From contig CAAGIP010000265.1 in NCBI GenBank assembly GCA_900769955.1, forward strand, positions 1-7,756: a stretch of DNA of 7,756 bases. The letters run 5' to 3'. Shown here one piece after another: positions 1-6,110 of the stretch (the first letter of the stretch is position 1; every line of letters starts with the position of its first letter). The notes below the pieces were generated by a model that had not been told where the DNA came from, did not search any database, and worked only from the letters and a program-made list of their open reading frames with translations. This DNA is from Spirochaetia bacterium (GTDB taxonomy: Bacteria > Spirochaetota > Spirochaetia > Sphaerochaetales > Sphaerochaetaceae). A program made the position numbers and the translations under genes.

Positions 1-8
1 ATTATAGC

Positions 9-27
9 ATTTATAACGATTTATAAC
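9..27. repeat. AT-rich tandem direct repeat ATTTATAAC
   Basis: ATTTATAAC occurs at 9-17 and again at 19-27, a 10-base period set in A/T-rich sequence at the very edge of the window. A fragment of a third unit may lie to the left (ATTATA at 1-6). No function is evident. Confidence 0.35.
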
Positions 28-30
28 AAT

Positions 31-54
31 TAAGGCATTCATTTTTCAGCCTTA
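31..54. repeat. 6-bp inverted repeat (TAAGGC / GCCTTA)
   Basis: TAAGGC (31-36) and GCCTTA (49-54) are exact reverse complements separated by 12 bases. A short stem like this may be chance. It lies beyond the dnaJ terminator in transcript order. Confidence 0.25.
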
Positions 55-59
55 CATCC

Positions 60-77
60 TCCACCTTGAAAGGTGGA
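60..77. repeat. 8-bp inverted repeat in the intergenic tail
   Basis: TCCACCTT and AAGGTGGA are exact reverse complements separated by two bases; the actual loop would open by one or two pairs. No T-run follows closely on either strand. It may be an extra 3' structure of the dnaJ transcript or of a convergent transcript from the left. Confidence 0.4.
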
Positions 78-96
78 AGCTTTACGGCTGTTTTTC

Positions 97-121
97 TGTA
101 AACTGTCAGTTTACATTTTTT
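97..121 (+). terminator. Plus-strand terminator-like hairpin with T6 tract
   Basis: TGTAAACTG and CAGTTTACA are exact reverse complements around a single base; a realistic fold is 7 bp with a 5-base loop. On the plus strand the stem is followed at once by six Ts (116-121). On the minus strand the following bases are A-rich. It therefore faces opposite to dnaJ and would end a convergent gene lying to the left of the window. The stem is A/T-rich and thus weak. Confidence 0.45.
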
Positions 122-137
122 GCGCCGGAAATAAGTG

Positions 138-160
138 AAGGCGGTCAGTGTGACCGCCTT
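138..160 (-). terminator. Intrinsic terminator of the chaperone transcript
   Basis: AAGGCGGTCA and TGACCGCCTT form a perfect 10-bp, GC-rich stem with a 3-base loop, starting four bases after the dnaJ stop in transcript order. The minus-strand sequence after the stem (TTCACTTATTT, counting the last two stem bases) is only moderately T-rich. The strong stem and its position make a terminator the best call. Confidence 0.7.
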
Positions 161-164
161 AATG

Positions 165-1277
165 TCAGTTGTCAAAGGGAATCGGATCGGGAGATGTATT
201 CTCACCGAGTGCTTCCGAAAGCTGCTTCATCAGGGATTTTGCCTTGAAACCGAGGTGTTTCGGTGTCTCGACGATGACTGAGATGTACATATCACCCCGG
301 TCACCCTCGCTGCCCCTGAAGCGGGGTACACCGCGTCCCTTTATCCTCAGGCTCTTTCCGGACTGGATTCCCGAAGGAATCGTAACCCTTATCCTGCCGC
401 CCTCGATGACCGGGACCTCTATCTCACAGCCAAGGGATGCCTGTGTGAAGGAAATAGGTACCTGAAGGAAGACGTTCATGTCCTCACGGGCGAAATACTT
501 ATCGGGTTTCACGTTGACGTAGATGATAAGATCACCGGCAGGTCCGCCGTTCTTACCGGCATTGCCCTTGCCTCGGAGTACCAGCTTCGTTCCGTTGTCA
601 GAGCCCTGGGGAATCGAAACGGAGAGCTTCTCCTGCTTTCTCCTCACGCCGCTTCCGTGGCAGGAAGAACATGGATTCTCGATGATCCTTCCAGTTCCGC
701 CGCAGGTGGGACATGTGGATGCCATCTGGAAGAAACCGTTTCCGCGTGTGACCTGACCGCGGCCTCCGCAGGTGGGACAGGTTTTGGTTCCCGTACCTCC
801 CGTTCCGCCGCAGGTATCGCATGCCTCGTCATGTGAGTATGACACATCAACCTTGGTACCGAACGCGGCATCCTTGAAGTCCACCGTAACATTGTACTGA
901 AGTGAACTTCCCCTCTGCGCTCCGGCTGCGCCTCCCTGACGCCTTGAGGATGTACCGCCTCCGAAGAATGATTCGAAGATATCCCCGAATCCGCCGGAAC
1001 CGAAAATGTCACTGAAATCACGGTAGACATTCTGATAGCCCTGGGCACCGCCTTCGACACCTGCGAAGCCGAACTGGTCATAGTTCGCCCTCTTTTCCTT
1101 GTTGGAAAGGATCTCGTAAGCCTCACTGGCTTCCTTGAACCTTTCCTCGGCATCCTTGTCATCAGGATGGGTATCGGGGTGGTTTGCCATGGCAATCTTT
1201 CGGTAGGCCTTCTTTATTTCCTCGTCGGTAGCGTTCTTATTAACCCCTAGAACCTCATAATAATCACGTTTTGCCAT
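165..1277 (-). CDS. dnaJ: Co-chaperone DnaJ (Hsp40), class A
   Basis: DnaJ binds unfolded substrates, hands them to DnaK and triggers its ATPase. The 370 residues contain every type-I domain in order. The J domain (about 4-70) has the HPD tripeptide at 33-35. The Gly/Phe-rich region (about 71-118) carries two DIF motifs (90-92, 99-101). The zinc domain has four CxxCxGxG repeats starting at 153, 167, 189 and 203, giving all eight cysteines for two zinc ions. Two C-terminal beta domains and a short tail follow. The residues before HPD read MAN instead of the common KY; from memory this is also seen in spirochaete DnaJ proteins. The start at 1277 fits the conserved N-terminus (KRDYYEVLG). Its Shine-Dalgarno is weak and close (GGTGA, three bases upstream), which suggests lower expression than dnaK or coupling to it. 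It is the last gene before a terminator. Confidence 0.98.
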   Translation of the reverse strand: MAKRDYYEVLGVNKNATDEEIKKAYRKIAMANHPDTHPDDKDAEERFKEASEAYEILSNKEKRANYDQFGFAGVEGGAQGYQNVYRDFSDIFGSGGFGDIFESFFGGGTSSRRQGGAAGAQRGSSLQYNVTVDFKDAAFGTKVDVSYSHDEACDTCGGTGGTGTKTCPTCGGRGQVTRGNGFFQMASTCPTCGGTGRIIENPCSSCHGSGVRRKQEKLSVSIPQGSDNGTKLVLRGKGNAGKNGGPAGDLIIYVNVKPDKYFAREDMNVFLQVPISFTQASLGCEIEVPVIEGGRIRVTIPSGIQSGKSLRIKGRGVPRFRGSEGDRGDMYISVIVETPKHLGFKAKSLMKQLSEALGENTSPDPIPFDN

Positions 1278-1295
1278 ATATCACCATATTGCGCA

Positions 1296-1323
1296 AACAT
1301 GCTGACACTAAGGCCAGCATGTT
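1296..1323 (-). promoter_or_regulatory. Perfect 9-N10-9 inverted repeat between dnaK and dnaJ
   Basis: AACATGCTG (1296-1304) and CAGCATGTT (1315-1323) are exact reverse complements separated by 10 bases. The repeat sits in the 70-base gap, ending 18 bases before the dnaJ start codon in transcript order. No T-run follows on the minus strand, so termination is unlikely. It could act as an mRNA hairpin lowering dnaJ expression relative to dnaK, as a processing site, or as a DNA operator. The geometry recalls CIRCE (9-N9-9), but the sequence is unrelated. Confidence 0.55.
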
Positions 1324-1335
1324 CACATCTCTTTT

Positions 1336-1347
1336 GGACAACAGTCC
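1336..1347 (-). repeat. Small inverted repeat abutting the dnaK stop
   Basis: GGAC and GTCC pair around a 4-base loop immediately after the dnaK TAA. At 4 bp it could arise by chance. It may add to the structured character of the dnaK-dnaJ gap together with the larger repeat at 1296-1323. Confidence 0.25.
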
Positions 1348-3267
1348 TTATTTTACTTCTTCGTAGTCTGCGTCGACTGCATCGTCTCCTGCTGAAGAGG
1401 AGGAATCAGCCTGGGATGCTCCTGATGCCTGTGCACCGGAAGCCTGCTGCTGAGCCTGAGCTGCCTCATAGACCTTCTGTCCGAGCTCCATTGAAGCCTG
1501 CTGGACTGCATCGCTCTTAGCCTTGATTTCATCAGCTGCAGCGTTCTGGTTAGCAAGAGTATCCTTGAGCTCCTTGAGGGCTGCCTCGATCTTTGACCTT
1601 TCACCGTCGCTGACCTTGTCACCGTAGTCCTTGAGTGCCTTCTCGGTTGCATAGACGATGTTCTCACCGTTGTTGCGTGCCTCGATTGCCTCACGGAGCT
1701 TCTTATCCTCAGCCTGGTGTGCCTCAGCATCCTTGACCATCTTGTCGATCTCCGCTTCGGAAAGACCGGATGAAGTCTCGATCCTGATCTTCTGCTCCTT
1801 GCCTGTTCCGAGATCCTTTGCGGATACGTGGACGATACCGTTGGCATCGATATCGAAGGTTACCTCGATCTGAGGAACTCCCCTCGGTGCTGCGGGAATA
1901 CCGACAAGGTCGAACTTACCGAGTGTCCTGTTCTGGCTTGCAAGCTCACGCTCACCCTGGAGAACGTGGATGGATACAGCTGTCTGGCCGTCAGCCGCAG
2001 TTGAGAAGATCTGGCTCTTCTTTGTAGGAATCGTGGTGTTCCTCTCGATGAGCTTTGTGTTGACGCCGCCGAGTGTCTCGATACCGAGTGAAAGCGGTGT
2101 TACGTCGAGAAGAAGGACGTCCTTGACATCACCCTTGAGGATACCGCCCTGGATTGCGGCACCGACTGCAACTACTTCATCGGGGTTAACACCCTTGTGA
2201 GGCTCCTTCCTGAAGAGGTTCCTTACGAGCTCCTGTACGCAGGGGATACGTGAGGATCCGCCGACGAGGATGACTTCGTCGATGTCATCAGCGGTAAGAC
2301 CCGCATCGCGGAGTGCGTTCTGGCAGGGGATCTTTGTCCTTTCGACGATCGGTGCGATCATCTGCTCGAACTTAGCCCTTGTGAGGGACATCTGAAGGTT
2401 CTTCGGACCTGTTGCATCCGCTGCGATGAACGGGAGGTTGATGTCTGTGGTCTGAGAGGAAGAAAGTGTGATCTTTGCACTCTCAGCAGCATCCTTAAGT
2501 CTCTGAAGGGCCATGTTGTCCTTTGTGAGATCAATGCCTGTTTCCTTTCTGAACTCATCAGCCATCCACTGGATCAGGAGCTGGTCGATGTTATCACCGC
2601 CGAGGTGTGTGTCACCGTTTGTGGACTTAACCTCGAAGACACCGTCGCCGAGCTCGAGAATTGAAATATCGAATGTACCGCCGCCGAGGTCGTATACTGC
2701 AATGACTTCATCCTTTGAGCTGTCCTTGCCGAAACCGTATGCCAGAGCTGCAGCGGTAGGCTCGTTGACGATTCTCTTTACATCGAGGCCTGCGATGCGT
2801 CCTGCATCCTTGGTAGCCTGTCTCTGTGCGTCGTTGAAGTATGCAGGAACCGTGATGACAGCCTCAGTGACGCTCTCACCGAGGTATTCCTCTGCAGTCT
2901 TCTTCATCTTCATAAGGACTTCAGCACTGATTTCCTGAGGAGAAAGAAGCTTGCCGCGGATGTCAACCTTGATCTCATCATTGGGACCTGCGACTACCTT
3001 GTACGGAGTGAGCCTGATTTCCTCTCCGACTTCATGGAACTTTCTTCCCATGAATCTCTTGATTGAATATACAGTGTTGTTAGGGTTGGTGACCATCTGG
3101 TTCTTTGCGGGTTTACCCACAACACGCTCAGTGTCACTCTTGTAACCTACTACGGAAGGAGTGGTTCTGTCACCCTCCGCGTTTGTGATGACCTTGGGCT
3201 CATTGCCTTCCATTACCGCAACGCAGCTGTTGGTTGTACCAAGGTCGATACCAATAATCTTTCCCAT
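1348..3267 (-). CDS. dnaK: Molecular chaperone DnaK (Hsp70)
   Basis: DnaK is the ATP-dependent cytoplasmic chaperone that binds exposed hydrophobic peptides, driven by DnaJ and GrpE. The 639 residues are full length. The nucleotide-binding domain shows IGIDLGTTNSCVAV (5-18), catalytic K70 in YSIKRFMGR, NEPTAAALAYG (168-178), DLGGGTFD (193-200) and the VILVGGSSRIP adenosine motif (332-342). The interdomain linker is DVLLLD (383-388). The substrate-binding beta domain follows, then the helical lid. A Ser/Ala/Gln-rich disordered tail (about 605-632) ends in DADYEEVK, close to the conserved EEVK-type tail of bacterial DnaK. The length and layout between residues 75 and 115 suit Gram-negative-type DnaK rather than the shorter Firmicutes form, in line with a spirochaete. 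It is flanked by grpE (88-base gap) and dnaJ (70-base gap). The start is fixed by the conserved N-terminus and its Shine-Dalgarno. Confidence 0.99.
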   Translation of the reverse strand: MGKIIGIDLGTTNSCVAVMEGNEPKVITNAEGDRTTPSVVGYKSDTERVVGKPAKNQMVTNPNNTVYSIKRFMGRKFHEVGEEIRLTPYKVVAGPNDEIKVDIRGKLLSPQEISAEVLMKMKKTAEEYLGESVTEAVITVPAYFNDAQRQATKDAGRIAGLDVKRIVNEPTAAALAYGFGKDSSKDEVIAVYDLGGGTFDISILELGDGVFEVKSTNGDTHLGGDNIDQLLIQWMADEFRKETGIDLTKDNMALQRLKDAAESAKITLSSSQTTDINLPFIAADATGPKNLQMSLTRAKFEQMIAPIVERTKIPCQNALRDAGLTADDIDEVILVGGSSRIPCVQELVRNLFRKEPHKGVNPDEVVAVGAAIQGGILKGDVKDVLLLDVTPLSLGIETLGGVNTKLIERNTTIPTKKSQIFSTAADGQTAVSIHVLQGERELASQNRTLGKFDLVGIPAAPRGVPQIEVTFDIDANGIVHVSAKDLGTGKEQKIRIETSSGLSEAEIDKMVKDAEAHQAEDKKLREAIEARNNGENIVYATEKALKDYGDKVSDGERSKIEAALKELKDTLANQNAAADEIKAKSDAVQQASMELGQKVYEAAQAQQQASGAQASGASQADSSSSAGDDAVDADYEEVK

Positions 3268-3276
3268 TTTATTTAA

Positions 3277-3282
3277 TCCTCT
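3277..3282 (-). promoter_or_regulatory. Ribosome binding site of dnaK
   Basis: AGAGGA on the minus strand, nine bases before the dnaK ATG at 3267, within an A/T-rich and presumably unstructured leader. This supports efficient initiation of the most abundant protein of the block. Confidence 0.75.
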
Positions 3283-3305
3283 TCTGTAATTTATTTAAGT
3301 TTTAT

Positions 3306-3325
3306 CAGCCCGCTCCTGCAGGCTG
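3306..3325 (-). promoter_or_regulatory. RNA hairpin between grpE and dnaK
   Basis: In the minus-strand transcript, CAGCCTGC, an AGGA tetraloop and GCGGGCTG pair as an 8-bp stem with one internal G-U pair. On the plus strand the same position would be a C-A mismatch, so the full helix exists only in the transcribed RNA. It lies about 30 bases after the grpE stop and 38 before the dnaK start. An A/T-rich stretch rather than a T-run follows, so it is not a typical terminator. A role as a processing or mRNA-stability element is inference. Confidence 0.45.
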
Positions 3326-3355
3326 GATGTAATGTAATAACGATCGCTGAAAACG

Positions 3356-3973
3356 TCAATCAGCTGGCTTGGTAACTTTTACTTTTGCGCTTCTGACGAC
3401 CCTTCCGTTGACCTTGTATCCCTTCTGGAGGATCATGGAAACCGTTTCTTCCTTTGCATCCTCGCTGATCTCCATCATGCATGCCTCATGCTCGTTGGGA
3501 TCGAAGGCGACACCGGCCTCATCGATGATCTCAAGGCCCCAGCCCGTCTTCAGGATCGAGTAGATCCTGTCCTCGATCATCTTGACACCCTCGCGGATCA
3601 CGTCGATGTTATCACTTGTCTTTGAAGCCTCAAGCGCCCTGGAAAAGTCATCAAGGGGTCCGAGAAGATCCTTCACAAGAGCTGTGTTCGCATACTTTAC
3701 CGCATCTTCCTTTTCCTTCAGCAGGCGCTTTCTGTAGTTCTCGGTATCCGCCTGGTTCCTGATGAGTTTGTCCTTAAGCTCGGAGGCTTCCTTCTTTGCA
3801 GCTTCAAGCTCAGTCTCAAGGGCCTCTATCTTCTCATCCCTCTCATCGTGAGCGGCTTCCTCTGTTTCAGGAGCACTCTCCTCCGGATTCTGCTCAGGTG
3901 CGATGTCATCCATGGTCTCAGCAACCACTTCTTCCTTTATTTCCTCTTCGTTTTCGTTTTTCTTCTTGCTCAT
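3356..3973 (-). CDS. grpE: Nucleotide exchange factor GrpE
   Basis: GrpE is the homodimeric co-chaperone that releases ADP from DnaK and lets the cycle restart; it acts in the cytoplasm. The 205-residue length is normal. Residues 1-50 are a highly acidic, probably disordered leader. Residues about 46-95 form the long helix, including the AD.ENYRKR stretch at 75-83. LLGPLDDFSRAL (103-114) belongs to the helical-bundle dimerisation region. The C-terminal beta domain carries the family signature FDPNEHEA (157-164) and the QKGYKVNGRVVR segment (183-194). The start at 3973 has AGAGGA four bases upstream (3978-3983). It is the first gene of the grpE-dnaK-dnaJ block, 65 bases after the coiled-coil gene and 88 before dnaK. 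Nothing is truncated or unusual. Confidence 0.97.
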   Translation of the reverse strand: MSKKKNENEEEIKEEVVAETMDDIAPEQNPEESAPETEEAAHDERDEKIEALETELEAAKKEASELKDKLIRNQADTENYRKRLLKEKEDAVKYANTALVKDLLGPLDDFSRALEASKTSDNIDVIREGVKMIEDRIYSILKTGWGLEIIDEAGVAFDPNEHEACMMEISEDAKEETVSMILQKGYKVNGRVVRSAKVKVTKPAD

Positions 3974-4001
3974 ATGTTCCTCTTTTGCTTCTGATACTCA
4001 A

Positions 4002-4033
4002 GGTAAGTTAATAATGACTTATCCGAACGTCAA
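4002..4033 (-). promoter_or_regulatory. Possible promoter with imperfect dyad upstream of grpE
   Basis: The 65-base gap between the coiled-coil gene and grpE is the most likely place for a chaperone promoter. On the minus strand, TTGACG (4033-4028) matches a -35 element well, but the -10 candidates 16-17 bases downstream (TTAACT/TAACTT) match only about half the consensus. An imperfect inverted repeat covers the spacer and -10 region: on the plus strand GGTAAGT (4002-4008), an 8-base loop, then ACTTATCC (4017-4024) with one bulged T. It does not resemble CIRCE (TTAGCACTC-N9-GAGTGCTAA). The block may instead be read through from der. Confidence 0.3.
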
Positions 4034-4038
4034 GGGCC

Positions 4039-6105
4039 TCACTCTCCGTCCAGAATGTCCTCCTCTTCCCCGAGGAGGTCTTCAGGGAAATCCTGAATGG
4101 TCACGGATGCCTTTCTGTTCTTTGCCTGGATCGGAAACTCGGCTTTGGAAACGTTCTTCCTGTTTTCAAGCTTTGCTTCCTGCTCGATCCGCTCCCGCTT
4201 CACGTCATCAAGCCTGTTCTTCTCATCGTCATACCTGTCGGAAAGTCTGGTAAGCTCCTGGGAAACGCTTTTGTTCCTCTCGGTGAGGTTGAAGAGCTCT
4301 TCCTTAGTCTCGGTTACCCTTCTCTGCGTCTCCTCAAGCTGGCCCTGCTTCTCATCCAGCCTGCGCTGAAGATCGTTGAGCCGCTCAACGGTGTTGGCGA
4401 TCGTCTCATCGGCACCCTGATGGAGCAGTGACACACTCTCCTTTATCGCACTCTGCCGCTCTGACAGGTTTGAAATCGTTTCAAGCGCGACACTGTTCAT
4501 CGCACGGTACACGCCGTCGATTCTCGTCATCTCCTCACTGAGGATTCTGACAAGCTCCTTACGGTTGCTGTCCCTGAACTCGGCACTTTCAGCCGTTATA
4601 AGCTCAGTTTCCTTCCTGTGGACTTCGGCAAGGGAAGCTTCTCCTGCACGGCTTCTCTCCTCAACCTCGGCGCACTTGGCATCAAGCTCCCTGATCTTTC
4701 CGTCCGCAGCCTCAGTAAGTCTGGTTTCGGCATCGCTTACGAGAGTGGCGACCTTTGCTTCAGTATCGCTGTAGCACTTCCCGATGTTTTCCCTGCTTGC
4801 GGCGCACTCACCCGTTATCATGTCACGGCTCTGCGAAAGTTTTTCAACCTCATTTCTGACTTCATCCTCCAGATTTCTGAGACTGTCAGTGAACGATGCG
4901 AACACTCCATTGAGCTTCTCCTCAAGGGATGTGTAGAGCACGGAAAGGTTTGTCCTTGCGTTGAGTGCCGACTCATCATTTTTGTCAAGCTCTTCCTCAA
5001 GTGCCTTCTTTCTGGCCTCAAACTCAGCTTCTGCCGCGCTTTCCTTCTCCCTTATGGCATCAAGGGCGGCTGTAAGGAAGGCATCTGACTTCTCCTTCTC
5101 ACCCTCGAAGAATGCTTCGGTCTCACTCTTCTTCACGGCAGCATCGGAAGCCATCTCATCGGAAATGGCACGGATGCGCTCCGCCTTCTCATCGAAGTAT
5201 CTGTCGAGCCCGGCCTTTTCTTCGGAAAGCTCCCCGCGGTAGCGCTCAAGCAGCGCTTCCGCTTCCCTGTCCTTGGATTCATAGAACGCGGAGAGCCTGT
5301 CCTGCTCCTCCGTAAGGGCCTTTTCCCTCTCATCGAAGAGTGCCGAAAGGCTTTCCTTCTTTGCCTCGATCTCACCGAGGCGGGAGTCGATGCCCGTCAT
5401 GATGGCAGCTTCCTTTTCTCCCAGCGCCTCAAGATTGTCGCCAAGCGCACGCTTTGCCGCCTCATCACGCTGAAGTGCGGCTGCCTTAGCCTCGTCGAGG
5501 TATGCACCGAACTCCTCACGGTTTCTTGAAAGCTCATCGGAGAAGAGGGAAAGCATCTCACGCTCCTTCTCCTGATGCTCGGCTGCGATCGAATCCAGGG
5601 TTTCCCTTGCACCTGCAAGGTATGCCTTGACGGCTTCCTGCTGTCTTACCGTCTCCTCCTCGATCCTGGCCGCATCGCTTTTGAAGGACTCAATGGTCAT
5701 GTTCACGGCCTCAGCCTTCCTGACCTCATCCTGAACGACGCTGATGCGGTTTTCCGCATGTTCCGTCTGCAGTCTGAGCTTTTCAAGCGTCACTTCATAG
5801 CTTCTGCATATCGACTCCAGTGCAGCAAGGTCGTGGCGGTGCACGGTGAGCCTGTCCAGCGATGCCGCTATATCGGCTATAACGCGCTGGGCCTCATCCT
5901 CCTTGGCCTGGATCTTGTCAATCGAATCGTGGCACGTTTCCTGAACGCGCTTTGTGGTCTGAGTCGCCTCATTTCGGAAATTCGTTATCTTTTCCTTGAC
6001 ATTCTGAAGGCTCCTGCTCTTTTTATCCTCAGCGCGGAGCGCCAGGATGATAATCAGCGTTATCACGAAAAGAGCGACCGGAAGTATGTAAACCATCATC
6101 TCCAT
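4039..6105 (-). CDS. Membrane-anchored long coiled-coil protein (spirochaete 'SpiroCoCo'-like)
   Basis: A 688-residue protein with one hydrophobic segment at about 5-23, followed by a charged stretch (R24, K28, K29, R31). By the positive-inside rule this predicts an N-terminal anchor with the bulk of the protein in the cytoplasm. Residues about 30-650 are almost entirely charged, Glu/Lys/Arg/Ala/Leu-rich helix with very few prolines or glycine runs, the pattern of a long coiled coil. Aromatic residues at 257, 274/275, 289, 303/304, 332/333 and 343 recur in short Leu-x-x-aromatic-Asp/Glu contexts. The tail (about 651-688) changes character: a basic, proline-containing stretch followed by a very acidic end. 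I see no catalytic motif. From memory it resembles proteins annotated in spirochaetes as 'SpiroCoCo family coiled-coil protein'; their function is unknown to me. A structural or scaffolding role is inference. It begins five bases after the HAD stop, and its Shine-Dalgarno lies within that gene. Confidence 0.8.
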   Translation of the reverse strand: MEMMVYILPVALFVITLIIILALRAEDKKSRSLQNVKEKITNFRNEATQTTKRVQETCHDSIDKIQAKEDEAQRVIADIAASLDRLTVHRHDLAALESICRSYEVTLEKLRLQTEHAENRISVVQDEVRKAEAVNMTIESFKSDAARIEEETVRQQEAVKAYLAGARETLDSIAAEHQEKEREMLSLFSDELSRNREEFGAYLDEAKAAALQRDEAAKRALGDNLEALGEKEAAIMTGIDSRLGEIEAKKESLSALFDEREKALTEEQDRLSAFYESKDREAEALLERYRGELSEEKAGLDRYFDEKAERIRAISDEMASDAAVKKSETEAFFEGEKEKSDAFLTAALDAIREKESAAEAEFEARKKALEEELDKNDESALNARTNLSVLYTSLEEKLNGVFASFTDSLRNLEDEVRNEVEKLSQSRDMITGECAASRENIGKCYSDTEAKVATLVSDAETRLTEAADGKIRELDAKCAEVEERSRAGEASLAEVHRKETELITAESAEFRDSNRKELVRILSEEMTRIDGVYRAMNSVALETISNLSERQSAIKESVSLLHQGADETIANTVERLNDLQRRLDEKQGQLEETQRRVTETKEELFNLTERNKSVSQELTRLSDRYDDEKNRLDDVKRERIEQEAKLENRKNVSKAEFPIQAKNRKASVTIQDFPEDLLGEEEDILDGE
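4059..4078 (-). repeat. Inverted repeat within the 3' end of the coiled-coil gene
   Basis: A 7-bp perfect stem (CCTCCTC / GAGGAGG) with a 6-base loop, about 17 bases inside the stop codon. It falls in codons for the acidic C-terminus (Leu-Leu-Gly-Glu-Glu-Glu-Asp) and may be a by-product of that low-complexity coding. No T-run follows it, so it is not called a terminator. Confidence 0.35.
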
Positions 6106-6110
6106 TGCTG

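Noticed and set aside
11..205. 64-codon minus-strand open frame overlapping the end of dnaJ
   Set aside because: It runs through the dnaJ terminator and two further hairpins, overlaps dnaJ out of frame and has no domain or convincing ribosome binding site.
644..1195. 183-codon open frame on the minus strand within dnaJ
   Set aside because: It is out of frame with a complete dnaJ. Its arginine, proline and serine-rich product looks like a shifted reading of that gene and has no recognisable domain.
2513..2938. 141-codon plus-strand open frame opposite dnaK
   Set aside because: Antisense to highly conserved dnaK, a well-known source of spurious long frames.
3268..3355. Independent dnaK promoter in the grpE-dnaK gap
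   Set aside because: The gap is A/T-rich and offers several weak -10 look-alikes, but none has a properly spaced -35 element.
3974..4038. CIRCE operator before grpE
   Set aside because: No sequence close to TTAGCACTC-N9-GAGTGCTAA is present; the dyad at 4002-4024 is unrelated in sequence and imperfect.
4618..5088. 156-codon plus-strand open frame opposite the coiled-coil gene
   Set aside because: Long antisense frames are expected opposite Glu/Lys-rich coding sequence; there is no ribosome binding site or recognisable domain.
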